Positions 46,492 through 56,292 of a DNA stretch of 64,000 bases are shown in pieces. Every line of letters starts with the position of its first letter. Positions within the stretch are counted from its first letter, which is position 1. Below the pieces are notes generated by a model. That model searched no databases and was not told where the DNA came from. It saw nothing but the letters and a program-made list of their open reading frames with translations. The DNA is taken from NCBI GenBank assembly GCA_022823185.1, contig JAJDXQ010000015.1, positions 62,001 to 126,000 of the forward strand, given 5' to 3'. The stretch comes from Caldilineaceae bacterium (GTDB lineage: Bacteria; Chloroflexota; Anaerolineae; Caldilineales; Caldilineaceae). Both the position numbers and the translations under genes were made by a program.

Positions 46492-47562
46492 CTAGTCCCC
46501 CAACGCCCCCCGCAACAGCCGCAGCCAGTTCCCATGACAGATCGCCGCGATGTCATCCTCCGCGTAGCCGTTCCCGCGCAACAAATCCGGGATCCGCTGC
46601 AGGTCCGCGATCGTATCCAGGTCGGCGGGCGACTGCTCGCGGCCAAAGCCGCCGTCCAGATCGGTGCCGATGGCGATGTTGCTGGCGTTGCCCGCCAGCT
46701 CGCAAATGTGATCGATGTGCGGCGCCAAATCTTCCAGCATGATGTCGTAGTTCCACTCCTGCCCTGCCCGCCACTTCGTCGACATCATCCAGACGTCCAT
46801 CGCCATGCCGACCACGCCGTCACGTTCAATGATCGCCCGCAACTGCTCGTCGCTGAACTGTCGCTGGTGCGGTACGATCGCCCGGCAGTTGTTGTGGCTG
46901 GCCAGCACAGGGCCACTGTAGATCTCAAGTGCCTGCCAGAAAGATTCATCGGACAGGTGCGTCAGGTCCAGCATGATTCCCAGCCGCTCCATCTCCCGCA
47001 GCAGCGCTGGCCCCATCTCCCCCAGTCCCAGCTCGGTCCCCGTTCCTCCCGCATAGCGGTTGGGCCCGTAATGGGACGGACCGATCGCCCGCAAACCCGC
47101 TTCATACCAGAATTCGACATGGTCAGGCGTCAGAATCGGGTCCGCCCCCTCCATCGACAGCACAAAACCGAGCGGCGGCTCCTCGCCTCCTGTATCCTCC
47201 CATGCCGTCCAGCTGCTCCAGTGCGCCTCCAGCTCAGCCCCAGTCGTGATGACGCGAACGATCCCAAGATCCTCAAGGCCCCGGTAATACGCCAGATGAC
47301 CCTGCGCCATCGCGCTGGCCTGCGTGGGATGATCGTAGTCGATGTTGGGTGTAGGACGTCCCGTTGACCGCGCGATCGCGGTCGCGAAACTGAGGGCGAC
47401 GCGGCCCTGCCGCATCTCCGGGAAGGCGACCGTACCGTAGCCCTTGCCCTTTCCGCTGACCTTCTGCTCCGTCGTGCGAATCGTATAAACCGAACGCGTC
47501 AGATCCCGGTTGCCCTGCAACGCGTTCATAGCCAGGTCGAGATGGGCGTCAATAAGTAGCAT
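46492..47562 (-). CDS. Membrane dipeptidase family (peptidase M19)
   Basis: 356 residues. Metal-binding HLD is in LLIDAHLDLAMNALQG at the start; LSMEGADPIL holds the bridging Glu; LDLTHLSDESFWQAL and VLASHNNCRAIVPHQRQ supply the later His ligands; IGTDLDGGFGREQSP marks the C-terminal active-site loop. These are the expected binuclear-zinc residues of renal-dipeptidase-type enzymes, which cleave dipeptides including D-amino-acid-containing ones. No signal peptide is seen. Confidence 0.93.
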   Translation of the reverse strand: MLLIDAHLDLAMNALQGNRDLTRSVYTIRTTEQKVSGKGKGYGTVAFPEMRQGRVALSFATAIARSTGRPTPNIDYDHPTQASAMAQGHLAYYRGLEDLGIVRVITTGAELEAHWSSWTAWEDTGGEEPPLGFVLSMEGADPILTPDHVEFWYEAGLRAIGPSHYGPNRYAGGTGTELGLGEMGPALLREMERLGIMLDLTHLSDESFWQALEIYSGPVLASHNNCRAIVPHQRQFSDEQLRAIIERDGVVGMAMDVWMMSTKWRAGQEWNYDIMLEDLAPHIDHICELAGNASNIAIGTDLDGGFGREQSPADLDTIADLQRIPDLLRGNGYAEDDIAAICHGNWLRLLRGALGD

Positions 47563-47702
47563 GGCATGCTCCCGGGCGTGCGAGTGAATTTTCTGCTCAG
47601 GCTGACAAATATGGGGGGACGGTCTATCGCTCGGCTACGCGAGTTACGTATAAAAAGCGGCTCGGTTTCCCGTGCATTGGTCTTGGCTCGGCGGAAGCAG
47701 AC

Positions 47703-47732
47703 AAAAAAACTTCGGGCCGCGAGGGCCCCGCC
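47703..47732 (-). terminator. Intrinsic terminator of the chaperonin-propeller operon
   Basis: On the minus strand, a GGGCC-5-GGCCC stem is followed by GAAG and seven T residues. It is 75 bases past the stop of the propeller gene. Confidence 0.55.
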
Positions 47733-47806
47733 GCCTTGAACGCCGGCTGGCATCCTGACGAGCCGCGCTTCAGGTCGGCGGGACCTGATACTGCGCCATC
47801 AACCAC

Positions 47807-48727
47807 CTACATGGGCGGAATCTGCAAAAGCCTTTCCACCTGCAAACTTGCGCTGTTCAGGACCGTCACGCCATTCTCTCCGCCAACGTATATGCGACCG
47901 TCCATCTCCAGCATGCACAGGGCCGGCGTGCTGCCTTCAACCGGGGACCAGGCCGCGCCGTCCTGCGAGCTCCACAGCTGCGTGTCATCGCTCAGTAACC
48001 AGCCGGCAGAACCGCCTCTCACGCCTGCGGTCGCACCCTCCGACCCGTTTGCCAGGGCAAGCAACGCGTTCACCTGCTCCGGCGCCTCTTCCACCGTGTC
48101 GAACGAGCGGCCACCGTCTGTAGACCGCCACAGTCCTCCCGCCTCGGTTCCAGCCAGCACCAGCCCGCTGCAATGTACGTCAGGCGCAACCGCCACAGTC
48201 TGGTAGGCCGCGTCAGCCGATTCGCTGCGCTTCCATCCCAGCCCCGCGTTCGGCGAACGGTAGATGCCCTCCTCCGTTCCCGCGAACACGATCTGCCAGC
48301 GGGGCCACGAGTCCTCGTCCATCGGCGGCGCCCACGCCAGCGTCAGAACCGTCAGGTTCCGCAATCCGAAATTGCTGGGCATCCAGCGCAGGCCCCGGTC
48401 CCGACTGCGAAGCACGCCGTCGCCCTCGCTGCCTGCCAGGATCACGCCGGAATCGTCGTAGTCCGGCGCCGAGGCAAATGTGAGCACAGCCGAATCTGCG
48501 CCCTCCTGCCACGCCGCCTGCCACTGTTCCGCGCTGTCCAGAAGATAGGCCACGCCAAAGGGCGCGCCACCGGTAAAGATGCGGTCCCCCAGACTGCAGG
48601 CCGCGGTCAACCTTTCCTGCGGCTGGGGGGTGGGTGTCAGCTCCTCGTCGCCAACGGCGAACAGGCCGTAAGGGCCGGCGGCCCAGATACTTCCTTCATG
48701 TTCAGAAAGAGAGAGAATAATCGACAT
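47807..48727 (-). CDS. BNR/Ycf48-type beta-propeller protein
   Basis: 306 residues without a signal peptide. Several short repeats of Asp-box type, such as VLRSRDRGLRWMPSN, IYRSPNAGLGWKRSE and LWRSTDGGRSFDTVEE, with blade-like strands (AVAPDVHCSGLVLAGTEAGG). Such propellers serve as protein-binding or assembly factors or glycosidase-like folds. The start follows the divergent GroEL gene by three bases, so they are co-transcribed. A role as partner or substrate adaptor for the chaperonin is possible but unproven. Confidence 0.75.
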   Translation of the reverse strand: MSIILSLSEHEGSIWAAGPYGLFAVGDEELTPTPQPQERLTAACSLGDRIFTGGAPFGVAYLLDSAEQWQAAWQEGADSAVLTFASAPDYDDSGVILAGSEGDGVLRSRDRGLRWMPSNFGLRNLTVLTLAWAPPMDEDSWPRWQIVFAGTEEGIYRSPNAGLGWKRSESADAAYQTVAVAPDVHCSGLVLAGTEAGGLWRSTDGGRSFDTVEEAPEQVNALLALANGSEGATAGVRGGSAGWLLSDDTQLWSSQDGAAWSPVEGSTPALCMLEMDGRIYVGGENGVTVLNSASLQVERLLQIPPM

Positions 48728-48730
48728 CGT

Positions 48731-50359
48731 TTACGGTTCCATGCTTTCTGTTGGATCGCGGTGAAATACGATCGTGTTGGTGCCCAACGCCATCAGCGCG
48801 CCGCTGACGGCCGTTTCCAGCACCGCAGTCTGCACGCCCGTTACATCCACCAGGCCCGTTTCCTGGGCATTGACCAGCTTTTTCTTGACAACATCGTACG
48901 CGTAGTCCGGCCCGGCCTCCTCCAGGCGAAGGGCCGCCACCGAAGGAGATTCGATGCCCGCGTTCTGGACAATCTGGAGGAAAGGCGCGCCCAGCGAATC
49001 CTTCAACACCTTGACGCCGACGTTTTCCTCTCCGTCCATCTCAAGTGTATCCAGCGCCCTGCGCGCATGCACAAACGCCGCGCCGCCTCCCGGCACGACG
49101 CCGGTCCTGTGCGCCTGCGACGCGGCGGTCAGCGCCCGCTCCGACAGAGCCGACACGAGGTCGCGCTCATGCTTGAGGTTGGTGCCGACCTTCAGCACAC
49201 CCATGCCGCCGGTGAGCGCGGCCAGCCGGTTGATGATGTCATCGCGTTCATCATCATCCACCCGCAGTCCCTCCAGCCTGGTGCGCAGCTGGTCGACCGT
49301 TTCCCGCATCTCGGCAATGCGGCTCTGAAAGGGCTGCAGCTGCATCATCTTGCGGTCAACCTGCACCCGCATCGCCTCGCCCAGGTCGGCCTCTTTGGCA
49401 TTGGCCGCGTATGCGTAATAGTTGCGGCCCAGAATGTTGGCCCCCGTGAGTGTCGACAGGTCCTGGAATGCCATGCGCCTCGGGTCGCCTATCTCCTTCA
49501 GCTGGATGCCGAGAATTGACAGCTTCTTCTTCTCCTCGGTCTGGTTGCGCACCATTACGTGCAAAGCCTCCTCCTTGATATGGGAGGCAATAATGACAAG
49601 AGACTTTTTGCCCATTTCCATCGCCCGCTCGATCAGCGTAACTGTCTCAGCCGCCTCTGAGAGCGTGTCATCGACAAGCGCAACCGTGGAATCACCGTAG
49701 ATCGCCCATTTGCGAATCGGGTCTGTATAGAGATGGAAACTGGCGATCTCCGCCTTGTAATTGGCGCCGGCATGGTACTCGCGCGCCAGGTACGGAGCCA
49801 CAAACTTCTCGACCGAAACGCGGGCGTCCGGGCCCAGGAGATAGCTCAACTCACCAATCGTCGCGGCCAGGTCGCGGTCCTTGACAACTGTCAGTGCCAC
49901 CACAGAAAGATCGTCCTCAGTCTCGACCGGCTTCGCCATCTCGGCCATCTCTTCGCGTACAGCTGCAGTCGCCGCCTGCAAACCGATCTCCAACTCCCGG
50001 TAGCCGATACCGGCCGTCAACATCTTCAGCGCCTGGCGGTAAATCTCCCGCGTCAACAGGGCCGTTGCCGTGCCGCCGTCCCCCACCTGGCCCGCAATCC
50101 GCCAAACAATGTGGCGCATCAACATCGCGCCCACATCCACCTTCGGGTCTCCCAGGCTCAGTATGCGGCGCACCGCCGTCGCCGCGTCGTCCAGCAGCTC
50201 CGGGCCGCGCGTGCCATCCCGTTCATGCACTACGTGTCCGCCAATCGGGCCGAGTGTCGGCGCCAGCAGATCAGCGATGCTGTTGATACCGTCGCTCAGA
50301 CTCTCGTGGGTCTCTTCCGGGCCGGCGACCGCGGCCCTGTAGTTTTTGATGCGTTCCAA
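48731..50359 (-). CDS. Divergent GroEL/Cpn60 paralogue
   Basis: About 542 residues. Start uncertain: TTG at 50359 has GAGGTG five to six bases upstream; a TTG at 50431 adds 24 residues. GroEL landmarks are DGINSIADLLAPTLGPIGGHVV near the start, GDGGTATALLTREIY in place of GDGTTTA, and GVVPGGGAAFVHARRALD. The Asp that aligns with GroEL Asp398, needed for ATP hydrolysis, is Arg in SERALTAASQAHRTG. The Asp87 equivalent is kept. No GroES gene is adjacent. It probably makes rings but with altered or no ATPase activity. It is co-transcribed with the propeller gene. Confidence 0.85.
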   Translation of the reverse strand: MERIKNYRAAVAGPEETHESLSDGINSIADLLAPTLGPIGGHVVHERDGTRGPELLDDAATAVRRILSLGDPKVDVGAMLMRHIVWRIAGQVGDGGTATALLTREIYRQALKMLTAGIGYRELEIGLQAATAAVREEMAEMAKPVETEDDLSVVALTVVKDRDLAATIGELSYLLGPDARVSVEKFVAPYLAREYHAGANYKAEIASFHLYTDPIRKWAIYGDSTVALVDDTLSEAAETVTLIERAMEMGKKSLVIIASHIKEEALHVMVRNQTEEKKKLSILGIQLKEIGDPRRMAFQDLSTLTGANILGRNYYAYAANAKEADLGEAMRVQVDRKMMQLQPFQSRIAEMRETVDQLRTRLEGLRVDDDERDDIINRLAALTGGMGVLKVGTNLKHERDLVSALSERALTAASQAHRTGVVPGGGAAFVHARRALDTLEMDGEENVGVKVLKDSLGAPFLQIVQNAGIESPSVAALRLEEAGPDYAYDVVKKKLVNAQETGLVDVTGVQTAVLETAVSGALMALGTNTIVFHRDPTESMEP

Positions 50360-50437
50360 CTTTACACCTCGATTGTCTTCCTTGTGCTTTGGCTTCTCTT
50401 CCGGCACGACCGTTTTACATAACCGTTGCAATAAGGA

Positions 50438-51616
50438 CTATGACCACAAATGGGCATATTTCAGCCCGCTGCCCGTGTTGAACAATACCACCGTTTCGTC
50501 TCCCTCGAGCCAACCAGAATCCAGCAGCCGCTTCTGGCCGGCGAGCGTCGCCGCCCCCTCCGGAGCAGGAAAAACGCCCGTATGCCGTCCCATCTGCTCG
50601 GCGCAGCTCAGCATCTCTTCGTCGGTGACCGCGAGCGCAACACCCCCGCTTTCCCGAACCGCTTCGAGTATCAGGAAATCTCCCACCGCCGCGGGCACGC
50701 GCAGCCCGTCCGCAACCGTCTTCGCGCCCTCCCAGGCCGCGGCAAACTCATCCCCCTGCTCAAAGGCGCGCACCATCGGCGCGCAGCCGCTGCTCTGTAC
50801 ACTGACCATACGCGGCCGTTCGCTTCCGATCAGGCCCATCTCCTCCATCTCTTCAAACGCCTTCCACATGCCCACCAGCCCGGTGCCGCCGCCCGTCGGA
50901 TAGATAACGACGTCCGGCATGCGCCAGCCCAGCTGCTCAACGATCTCATAGCCCATCGTCTTCTTGCCCTCAATCCGGTAGGGCTCCTTTAACGTGCTTA
51001 CATCAAACCAGCCGAACGCCTCGACCTTCTCCCGCACCTTCGTCCCGCAGTCGGTGATCAGGCCGTCCACTAGCGTTACCTGCGCCCCCAACGTGCTGCA
51101 CTCAACGCGAAACGCCGCTGGTACGTCTTCAGGCATATAGACATGGGCCGGCAGTCCCGCTTTGGCGGCATACGCGCTCATCGCGCCGGCCGCGTTGCCC
51201 GCGCTCGGAATCGCCAGCTCCGCCGCTCCTAACTCGAAAGCGCGACCCACCGCCATCACCAATCCTCGCGCCTTGAAGCTGCCCGTCGGGTTGAGCGACT
51301 CATCTTTGATAAACGTTTCAGGGCATCCGATCTCATTGCCAAGCGTCCGCGCGCCCAACAGGGGCGTCCACCCCTCACCCAGCTTGAGCTGGGCCGCTTG
51401 CGTCCGCACCGGAAGCACCTCTTCGTACCGCCACAGCGAAGGTTCACGCGCCCGCAGAGAATCCCGGGTCAGCGTCTTCGCCGCTTGCCCAAGATCGTAT
51501 CGTGCCAGCAGCGGCTTCCCGCAGGCCGGGCACAGATTCATCAGCTGTTCCGAGTCGTACGCCTCACCACACCGGCTGCACGCAAGATGTGTGAGAGTAG
51601 AGCAAGTTGCTGCCAT
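50438..51616 (-). CDS. thrC: Threonine synthase
   Basis: 392 residues. An N-terminal zinc ribbon (HLACSRCGEAYD, then NLCPACGKPLLARYD) precedes the fold type II PLP domain. The PLP Lys is in LNPTGSFKARGLVMAVG, and the phosphate loop is in YPTGGGTGLVGMWKAF near residue 250. It converts O-phosphohomoserine to threonine. The zinc-ribbon form is common in Chloroflexota, Actinobacteria and archaea. Its stop lies seven bases before the longer possible chaperonin start. Cysteate synthase-like activity is a less likely alternative. Confidence 0.9.
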   Translation of the reverse strand: MAATCSTLTHLACSRCGEAYDSEQLMNLCPACGKPLLARYDLGQAAKTLTRDSLRAREPSLWRYEEVLPVRTQAAQLKLGEGWTPLLGARTLGNEIGCPETFIKDESLNPTGSFKARGLVMAVGRAFELGAAELAIPSAGNAAGAMSAYAAKAGLPAHVYMPEDVPAAFRVECSTLGAQVTLVDGLITDCGTKVREKVEAFGWFDVSTLKEPYRIEGKKTMGYEIVEQLGWRMPDVVIYPTGGGTGLVGMWKAFEEMEEMGLIGSERPRMVSVQSSGCAPMVRAFEQGDEFAAAWEGAKTVADGLRVPAAVGDFLILEAVRESGGVALAVTDEEMLSCAEQMGRHTGVFPAPEGAATLAGQKRLLDSGWLEGDETVVLFNTGSGLKYAHLWS

Positions 51617-52022
51617 TCTTCAAGTCCGCAAGGTGGATGCCGTCCGACATAGGCAAGGAGAACATCGTGCGCTGTCATCTATCGACATGTGAAAGGGAGC
51701 AGCGGCACAGAGGCGCCGGCTGCCTGCACAATTGTACTTCTCTTCCAGCAACTAAGCAAAAAATGCAGTACAGATTTCGCCATGATCGTTTTCCCCCAAC
51801 AACTCACCTATACCGGTGTAAACAGTCGGCAAAGTCCCGGTCACCCAAAAAACCTCTGCCCTTCCTTACTGTCGCCACCCCCTGACCACTGCTGTTAGAC
51901 GTCCACACTTGGCATCAAGTTCAAAGTCAGTGGTATCCTCAATTGGCGCTTCCGGATTCAGACCGCGCGCTCTCGCCGAAACTTTGTCCGTCCGCAGCCG
52001 TATGTACAAATGAGGAGACGCT
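51617..52022. other. Divergent intergenic region
   Basis: About 400 bases between thrC and the ABC-2 exporter genes. Somewhat AT-richer than the genes. A loose promoter, TTGGCA at 51911-51916 and TATCCT at 51936-51941 with a 19-base gap, faces the exporter; I give it low weight. I see no gene here. Confidence 0.35.
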
Positions 52023-53027
52023 ATGCGATTAATGGTAGAGGCGCGCAATCTGCGAAAAACCTATAAACGCCATGATGGCTCCACCATAGAAGCCGTCAAG
52101 GGCGTGGATCTCGAAATCCGCCAGGGCGAAATCTTCAGCCTCCTCGGCCCCAACGGCGCCGGCAAAACCACCACGATCTCCATGATCAGCGGCCTGGTGG
52201 AGCCAACCGAGGGCGACGCATCCATCGGCGGCTTTTCCATCACGAAACAGCCGATGGACGCAAAACGCCTGATGGGCTTCGTTCCCCAGGAAATCGCCCT
52301 CTATCCCGATCTCAGCGCACGGCAGAATCTCGCCTTTTTCGGCAGAATGTACGGCCTGGCGGGAAAAACGCTCAGTCGCCGCGTCGATGAACTGGTCGAA
52401 TTCGTCGACCTGTCTGACCGCCAGAACGATCGCATTGACACATTTTCCGGCGGCATGAAGCGCCGCATAAACCTCGCTGCCGGTCTCCTCAACAGCCCTC
52501 CACTCATCTACATGGACGAGCCCACCGTCGGCATCGATCCCCAGAGCCGGCGCCGCATCCTTGACACCGTCAAACTGCTGCGTGAGGAAGAGGGCATGAC
52601 AGTCCTTTACACCACCCACCTGATGGAAGAGGCTCAGGAGCTGAGCGACCGAGTCGGCATCATGGATCACGGCGAGATCATCGCCATGGGGACCCAGGCC
52701 GAACTGACCCAGCAGGTGGGCGAAGAGGACCGGCTGGAATTCACGATTGGCGCACAGGAAGTTGCCGAAGCGCTCTTGGAACGTATCCAACAGGAGACCG
52801 TAGGCGTCACCCGTATTCTCCACAACCCGCCGGAGCAGCTCAGCGACGAAAGCAGTGAGTCTACCCCCTCTCGTCTGACAGTCTTCGCAAAGCGGGGCCG
52901 CACCGCGCTCCCGCAGATAATTCAGAACCTGGACGCGGCTGGCGTCGAAATCCAATCCGTAGCTGTACGCGAGCCGGACCTTGAAGCGGTTTTCCTGGCT
53001 CTGACAGGCCGCGCATTGAGAGACTAA
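52023..53027 (+). CDS. ABC-2 type exporter, ATP-binding protein
   Basis: 334 residues from the ATG at 52023 (GAGGAG nearby). Walker A GPNGAGKTTTISM near residue 41, the Q-loop, signature FSGGMKRRINLAAGLL near 142, Walker B LIYMDEPTVGIDP near 162, and the switch His in YTTHLMEEAQ. The C-terminal 80 residues are of the DUF4162 type common in this subfamily. It powers the two permeases that follow on the same strand. The substrate is unknown: drugs, lipids or polysaccharide are typical. Confidence 0.94.
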   Translation: MRLMVEARNLRKTYKRHDGSTIEAVKGVDLEIRQGEIFSLLGPNGAGKTTTISMISGLVEPTEGDASIGGFSITKQPMDAKRLMGFVPQEIALYPDLSARQNLAFFGRMYGLAGKTLSRRVDELVEFVDLSDRQNDRIDTFSGGMKRRINLAAGLLNSPPLIYMDEPTVGIDPQSRRRILDTVKLLREEEGMTVLYTTHLMEEAQELSDRVGIMDHGEIIAMGTQAELTQQVGEEDRLEFTIGAQEVAEALLERIQQETVGVTRILHNPPEQLSDESSESTPSRLTVFAKRGRTALPQIIQNLDAAGVEIQSVAVREPDLEAVFLALTGRALRD

Positions 53028-53126
53028 CTCCCTGTCACGTCTTCTCCGGACTGCCCTGCTGCGTGACGTACTCAGCGGAACCGCGAGAGGCCAGCGCCCC
53101 CCATCCACCGCAAACTGCCTTGAACG

Positions 53127-54725
53127 ATGCGCAAGATTCTCGTCTTCGCCTCCAAAGAACTATACACAGCCTTTCGCGATCGCAACCTGATGCTCCTCAT
53201 GTTCGCGACACCGTTGGTATTGTCCACGATCATCGGGCTGGCCTTCGGCGGCATCGGCGGCAACGGCGACTCCGAACTCCCTGACTTTGCCGACATCCCA
53301 GTCGCTGTAGTCAATCTCGACGAAGGCGTCGACACGCAAGAGGTCATCACGCTGCCGGACCAGTTTGCCAACCTGGACGCGCTGCCATTCGATCCCGGTG
53401 ATCTCGCCAGCGCCTTCAACCAGGCCGGCCTCGGACCGGACCAGCTCTCACAGGACGGAACTACGCTCAACTTCGGCGATCAACTGGCCGCAATTCTGTT
53501 GTCCCAACCGGTCGAAGGTACCGGTACAACCACAACTGAAGGATTCGATCTGGCCGAATTGGGTTGCAGCCTGCTCGACGAATCGGAGACAATCGGCCCT
53601 TCTTCTCTTGCGGCAGGAGGGACCCTGGACGATCTGCTGGATGCCACCTCGGTTGACAGTGCCGACCAGGCCCGCGCCGCCGTCGACAACGGCGACTTCG
53701 CCGCCGCGGTCATCATCCCGCCAGGCTTCAGCCGGCGAATTATGCCCCACTTTGCCTTCGACGGAGACCTCAGACTCCGCACCCAGCCCCCCGGCGAAGA
53801 CGGCGCCGTCGAGGTGTACGCCAACAATGGTCGGCCGATCTCGGCGCGCATTCTCCACAGCCTGGTCGCTGGGATCGTGAATCAGTTTGTGCGCGTCAGC
53901 GTTGCAATCGGTGCAACCCTTGAGACATCCGTCAACACCCTGGCGTCCAGTATCCTCCGGGGCGACATTGACTTGAGCACAGTTGACCTGCCCGCGTCCG
54001 TGGCCGCGCTGCAAGAATTGGATGCAACCGTACTCGAACCGCTCGGCTGCCTGATCACCCCCGGCGCCAACAACATCACCGTCGCCCAGCCGCCGCTGGA
54101 ACACATTCAGGAAGCGCCCCGCTTCGCCCGCACCATCGTCCCGATCGGCGCGTCGCAGGCGGTCTTCTTCGCCCTCTTCACCGGCGTCTTCGGCATCCAT
54201 TCGATCTACGAAGAGCGCAAGTACTGGACCCTCCAGCGGCTGATCGTATCACCCACCCCTCGCATCTTCCTGCTGGCAGGCAAGCTGCTGGGAAACCTGG
54301 TCACCGTCTTCCTGCAGATACTGATACTCCTGGCCGCCCTGACCCTGATCGCCTCCGTTGTCATCGGCCAACCAACGCTGATCTGGGGAACCAACTTTGC
54401 TGCGATCATCATCGTGACCCTGGCGCTGGCACTCTGTGTATCGGGCCTGGGCGTATTTGTTGTAGGCCTGGCAAAGACGCCAGAGCAGGTTAACCTCTTC
54501 GGACCGATGATAAACATTTCACTGGCCGTGCTGGGAGGCGCCTTCGGCTTCGCCCTGCCCGAACAGGCCGCCAGATTCTCGCTCATCTACTGGGGCGTGG
54601 ACGCATTCATGCAACTGGCCAATGCCCAGACCGATGTCGCAGTCAACCTGCTTGTCCTTTTTGGTCAGGGAATCCTTCTCTTTCTGGTGGGAGCATGGCT
54701 CTTCAAGCGTCGCCTGGATCTGTAA
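53127..54725 (+). CDS. ABC-2 type exporter permease, large extracellular domain
   Basis: 532 residues. First membrane segment LMLLMFATPLVLSTIIGLAF, then a long outside domain (residues about 50-340) with Asp/Gly-rich segments, then five membrane helices (AVFFALFTGVFGIHSIYEER, LVTVFLQILILLAALTLIAS and others). The cytosolic coupling segment is ERKYWTLQRLIVSPTP. It matches the YhgE/Pip- or YadH-like ABC-2 permeases. It is paired with the next permease, probably as a heterodimer with the upstream ATPase. Confidence 0.88.
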   Translation: MRKILVFASKELYTAFRDRNLMLLMFATPLVLSTIIGLAFGGIGGNGDSELPDFADIPVAVVNLDEGVDTQEVITLPDQFANLDALPFDPGDLASAFNQAGLGPDQLSQDGTTLNFGDQLAAILLSQPVEGTGTTTTEGFDLAELGCSLLDESETIGPSSLAAGGTLDDLLDATSVDSADQARAAVDNGDFAAAVIIPPGFSRRIMPHFAFDGDLRLRTQPPGEDGAVEVYANNGRPISARILHSLVAGIVNQFVRVSVAIGATLETSVNTLASSILRGDIDLSTVDLPASVAALQELDATVLEPLGCLITPGANNITVAQPPLEHIQEAPRFARTIVPIGASQAVFFALFTGVFGIHSIYEERKYWTLQRLIVSPTPRIFLLAGKLLGNLVTVFLQILILLAALTLIASVVIGQPTLIWGTNFAAIIIVTLALALCVSGLGVFVVGLAKTPEQVNLFGPMINISLAVLGGAFGFALPEQAARFSLIYWGVDAFMQLANAQTDVAVNLLVLFGQGILLFLVGAWLFKRRLDL

Positions 54726-54788
54726 CCTCCTGCACGACTTACGACTGATGTTGACTACGCAAAACAGCACTCCAGACAGCCTTCGGCA

Positions 54789-56063
54789 ATGCGATCAATC
54801 CTGACCATTATCCTTAACGATCTGAAAATCTTCTTCTCGCAACGGGGCAATCTCCCCGGCCTGCTCGTCATACCCGTTCTCCTCACGCTTGTAATCGGTT
54901 GGAGTCTCGGCCAAATCGGCGGCGACAGCGGTCCGACCCGACTGCGTGTCGATCTGATCGATCTTGACCAGACCGAACTGTCCTCGGAACTGATCGACGA
55001 CCTCCGCGCCGCCAACGACGCCCTCGTCCTGTGCCCGCAGGACAATGACGCTGACGACTATTGCAGGCTTGACGAGGAACCTCTGCAACTGGAGCGGGCT
55101 GTCGAACGCGCCCGTTCAGGTAGTTCAAGTGCCCTCATCGTCATCCCTGCAGGCTATGCCGGCGCGCTGGAAGGCTTCGAGAGAGTTGACATCGACTACT
55201 ATTCGCTGTCCGACCCACTGCGGCCAGACCCCGTCCGGCAAAGCTTGGACGCCGTCCTCCAGCGCGCCAGCAGCGCTTCCATGACCACCGGTGTGGCCGG
55301 CGCGCTGCTGGACAACCTGACCTCAGCAATTGAACTGCCGCCTCTCGCTGCCGAAACGCGCGCAGGCTTCCTGCGCACGCTCTATCTGCGCTCGCAAGAG
55401 ATGTTGACCGAGCAGCCGGCCCCCGTCCGTTTCCGAGTCGCCGACACCGCCAGCGACGGCGAAGACGGCTCCATGAACGGCTTCAATCAGTCCGCGCCCG
55501 GAATGGGAACGCTGTACGTCATGTTCACCGTCCTGGGAGGCATGGCCGTCCTCCTGCGCGAGCGCCGTCAGTGGACGCTTCAGCGACTGGTCGTCCTGCC
55601 CCTATCCCGAGCCCAGATCCTCGGAGCCAAAATTGGGGTCTATTTCTCTCTCGGCATGATTCAGTACTTCATCGTGTTCGCTGTTGGCGCCGCAGTCGGT
55701 ATGGACTTCGGCAGCAATCCATCCGCGCTGCTCGCGGTCATGGCCGCCTTCGTTCTCTGTATCACCGCCCTCACCTTCTCCCTCGCCCCCTGGATTACGA
55801 GCGAAGGCCAGGCCAGAGGCCTCGTCCTCCTCCTGTCTCTATCACTCGCCCCCTTGGGCGGGGCCTGGTGGCCGCTCGAAATCGTCCCCGAATTCATGCA
55901 GACCATCGGCCACCTCTCCCCCGTCGCCTGGGCCATGGACGCCTTCCAGGATTTGCTCTGGTACGACGGAGGATTTCCCGACGTCCTCCCCGAAATAGGT
56001 GTCCTTCTCGCCGCCGCAGCCGTCCTCTTCGCTGTCGGCATCCGCAGCTTCAAATATGAGTGA
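54789..56063 (+). CDS. ABC-2 type exporter permease, second subunit
   Basis: 424 residues. A first membrane segment (LLVIPVLLTLVIGWSLGQIG), then an outer domain to about residue 240, then the helices GMGTLYVMFTVLGGMAVLL and onward, with RRQWTLQRLVVLPLSRAQIL as the coupling segment. It shares layout and coupling motif with the preceding permease. It ends the three-gene exporter operon. Confidence 0.88.
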   Translation: MRSILTIILNDLKIFFSQRGNLPGLLVIPVLLTLVIGWSLGQIGGDSGPTRLRVDLIDLDQTELSSELIDDLRAANDALVLCPQDNDADDYCRLDEEPLQLERAVERARSGSSSALIVIPAGYAGALEGFERVDIDYYSLSDPLRPDPVRQSLDAVLQRASSASMTTGVAGALLDNLTSAIELPPLAAETRAGFLRTLYLRSQEMLTEQPAPVRFRVADTASDGEDGSMNGFNQSAPGMGTLYVMFTVLGGMAVLLRERRQWTLQRLVVLPLSRAQILGAKIGVYFSLGMIQYFIVFAVGAAVGMDFGSNPSALLAVMAAFVLCITALTFSLAPWITSEGQARGLVLLLSLSLAPLGGAWWPLEIVPEFMQTIGHLSPVAWAMDAFQDLLWYDGGFPDVLPEIGVLLAAAAVLFAVGIRSFKYE

Positions 56064-56116
56064 CCATCCGAGAATCATCGCAATTCTGGAAGAATGTTGA
56101 AACAGAAACGGGTCCA

Positions 56117-56147
56117 ATAGTCTAAGGCTTCGACATGCCTTAAGACT
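56117..56147 (+). terminator. Hairpin after the exporter operon
   Basis: AGTCTAAGGC-ttcgacat-GCCTTAAGACT, a near-perfect stem with one bulge. It has no T-tract, so it may act with another factor or as an mRNA end stabiliser. A second small dyad CCTGCC-gtc-GGCAGG follows at about 56165-56179. Confidence 0.4.
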
Positions 56148-56292
56148 GGATCTGGCCTCTCATTCCTGCCGTCGGCAGGCACAGAGGAAGGAAGCTGCGG
56201 GGGAGCATTGGCTTGCGACGAATTTCCGTTTCTCTGCTATCATTGCTTTATCCGCTCTCTCTTGAAACCGTTTAGGCAGGGAGAAAAGGAAA

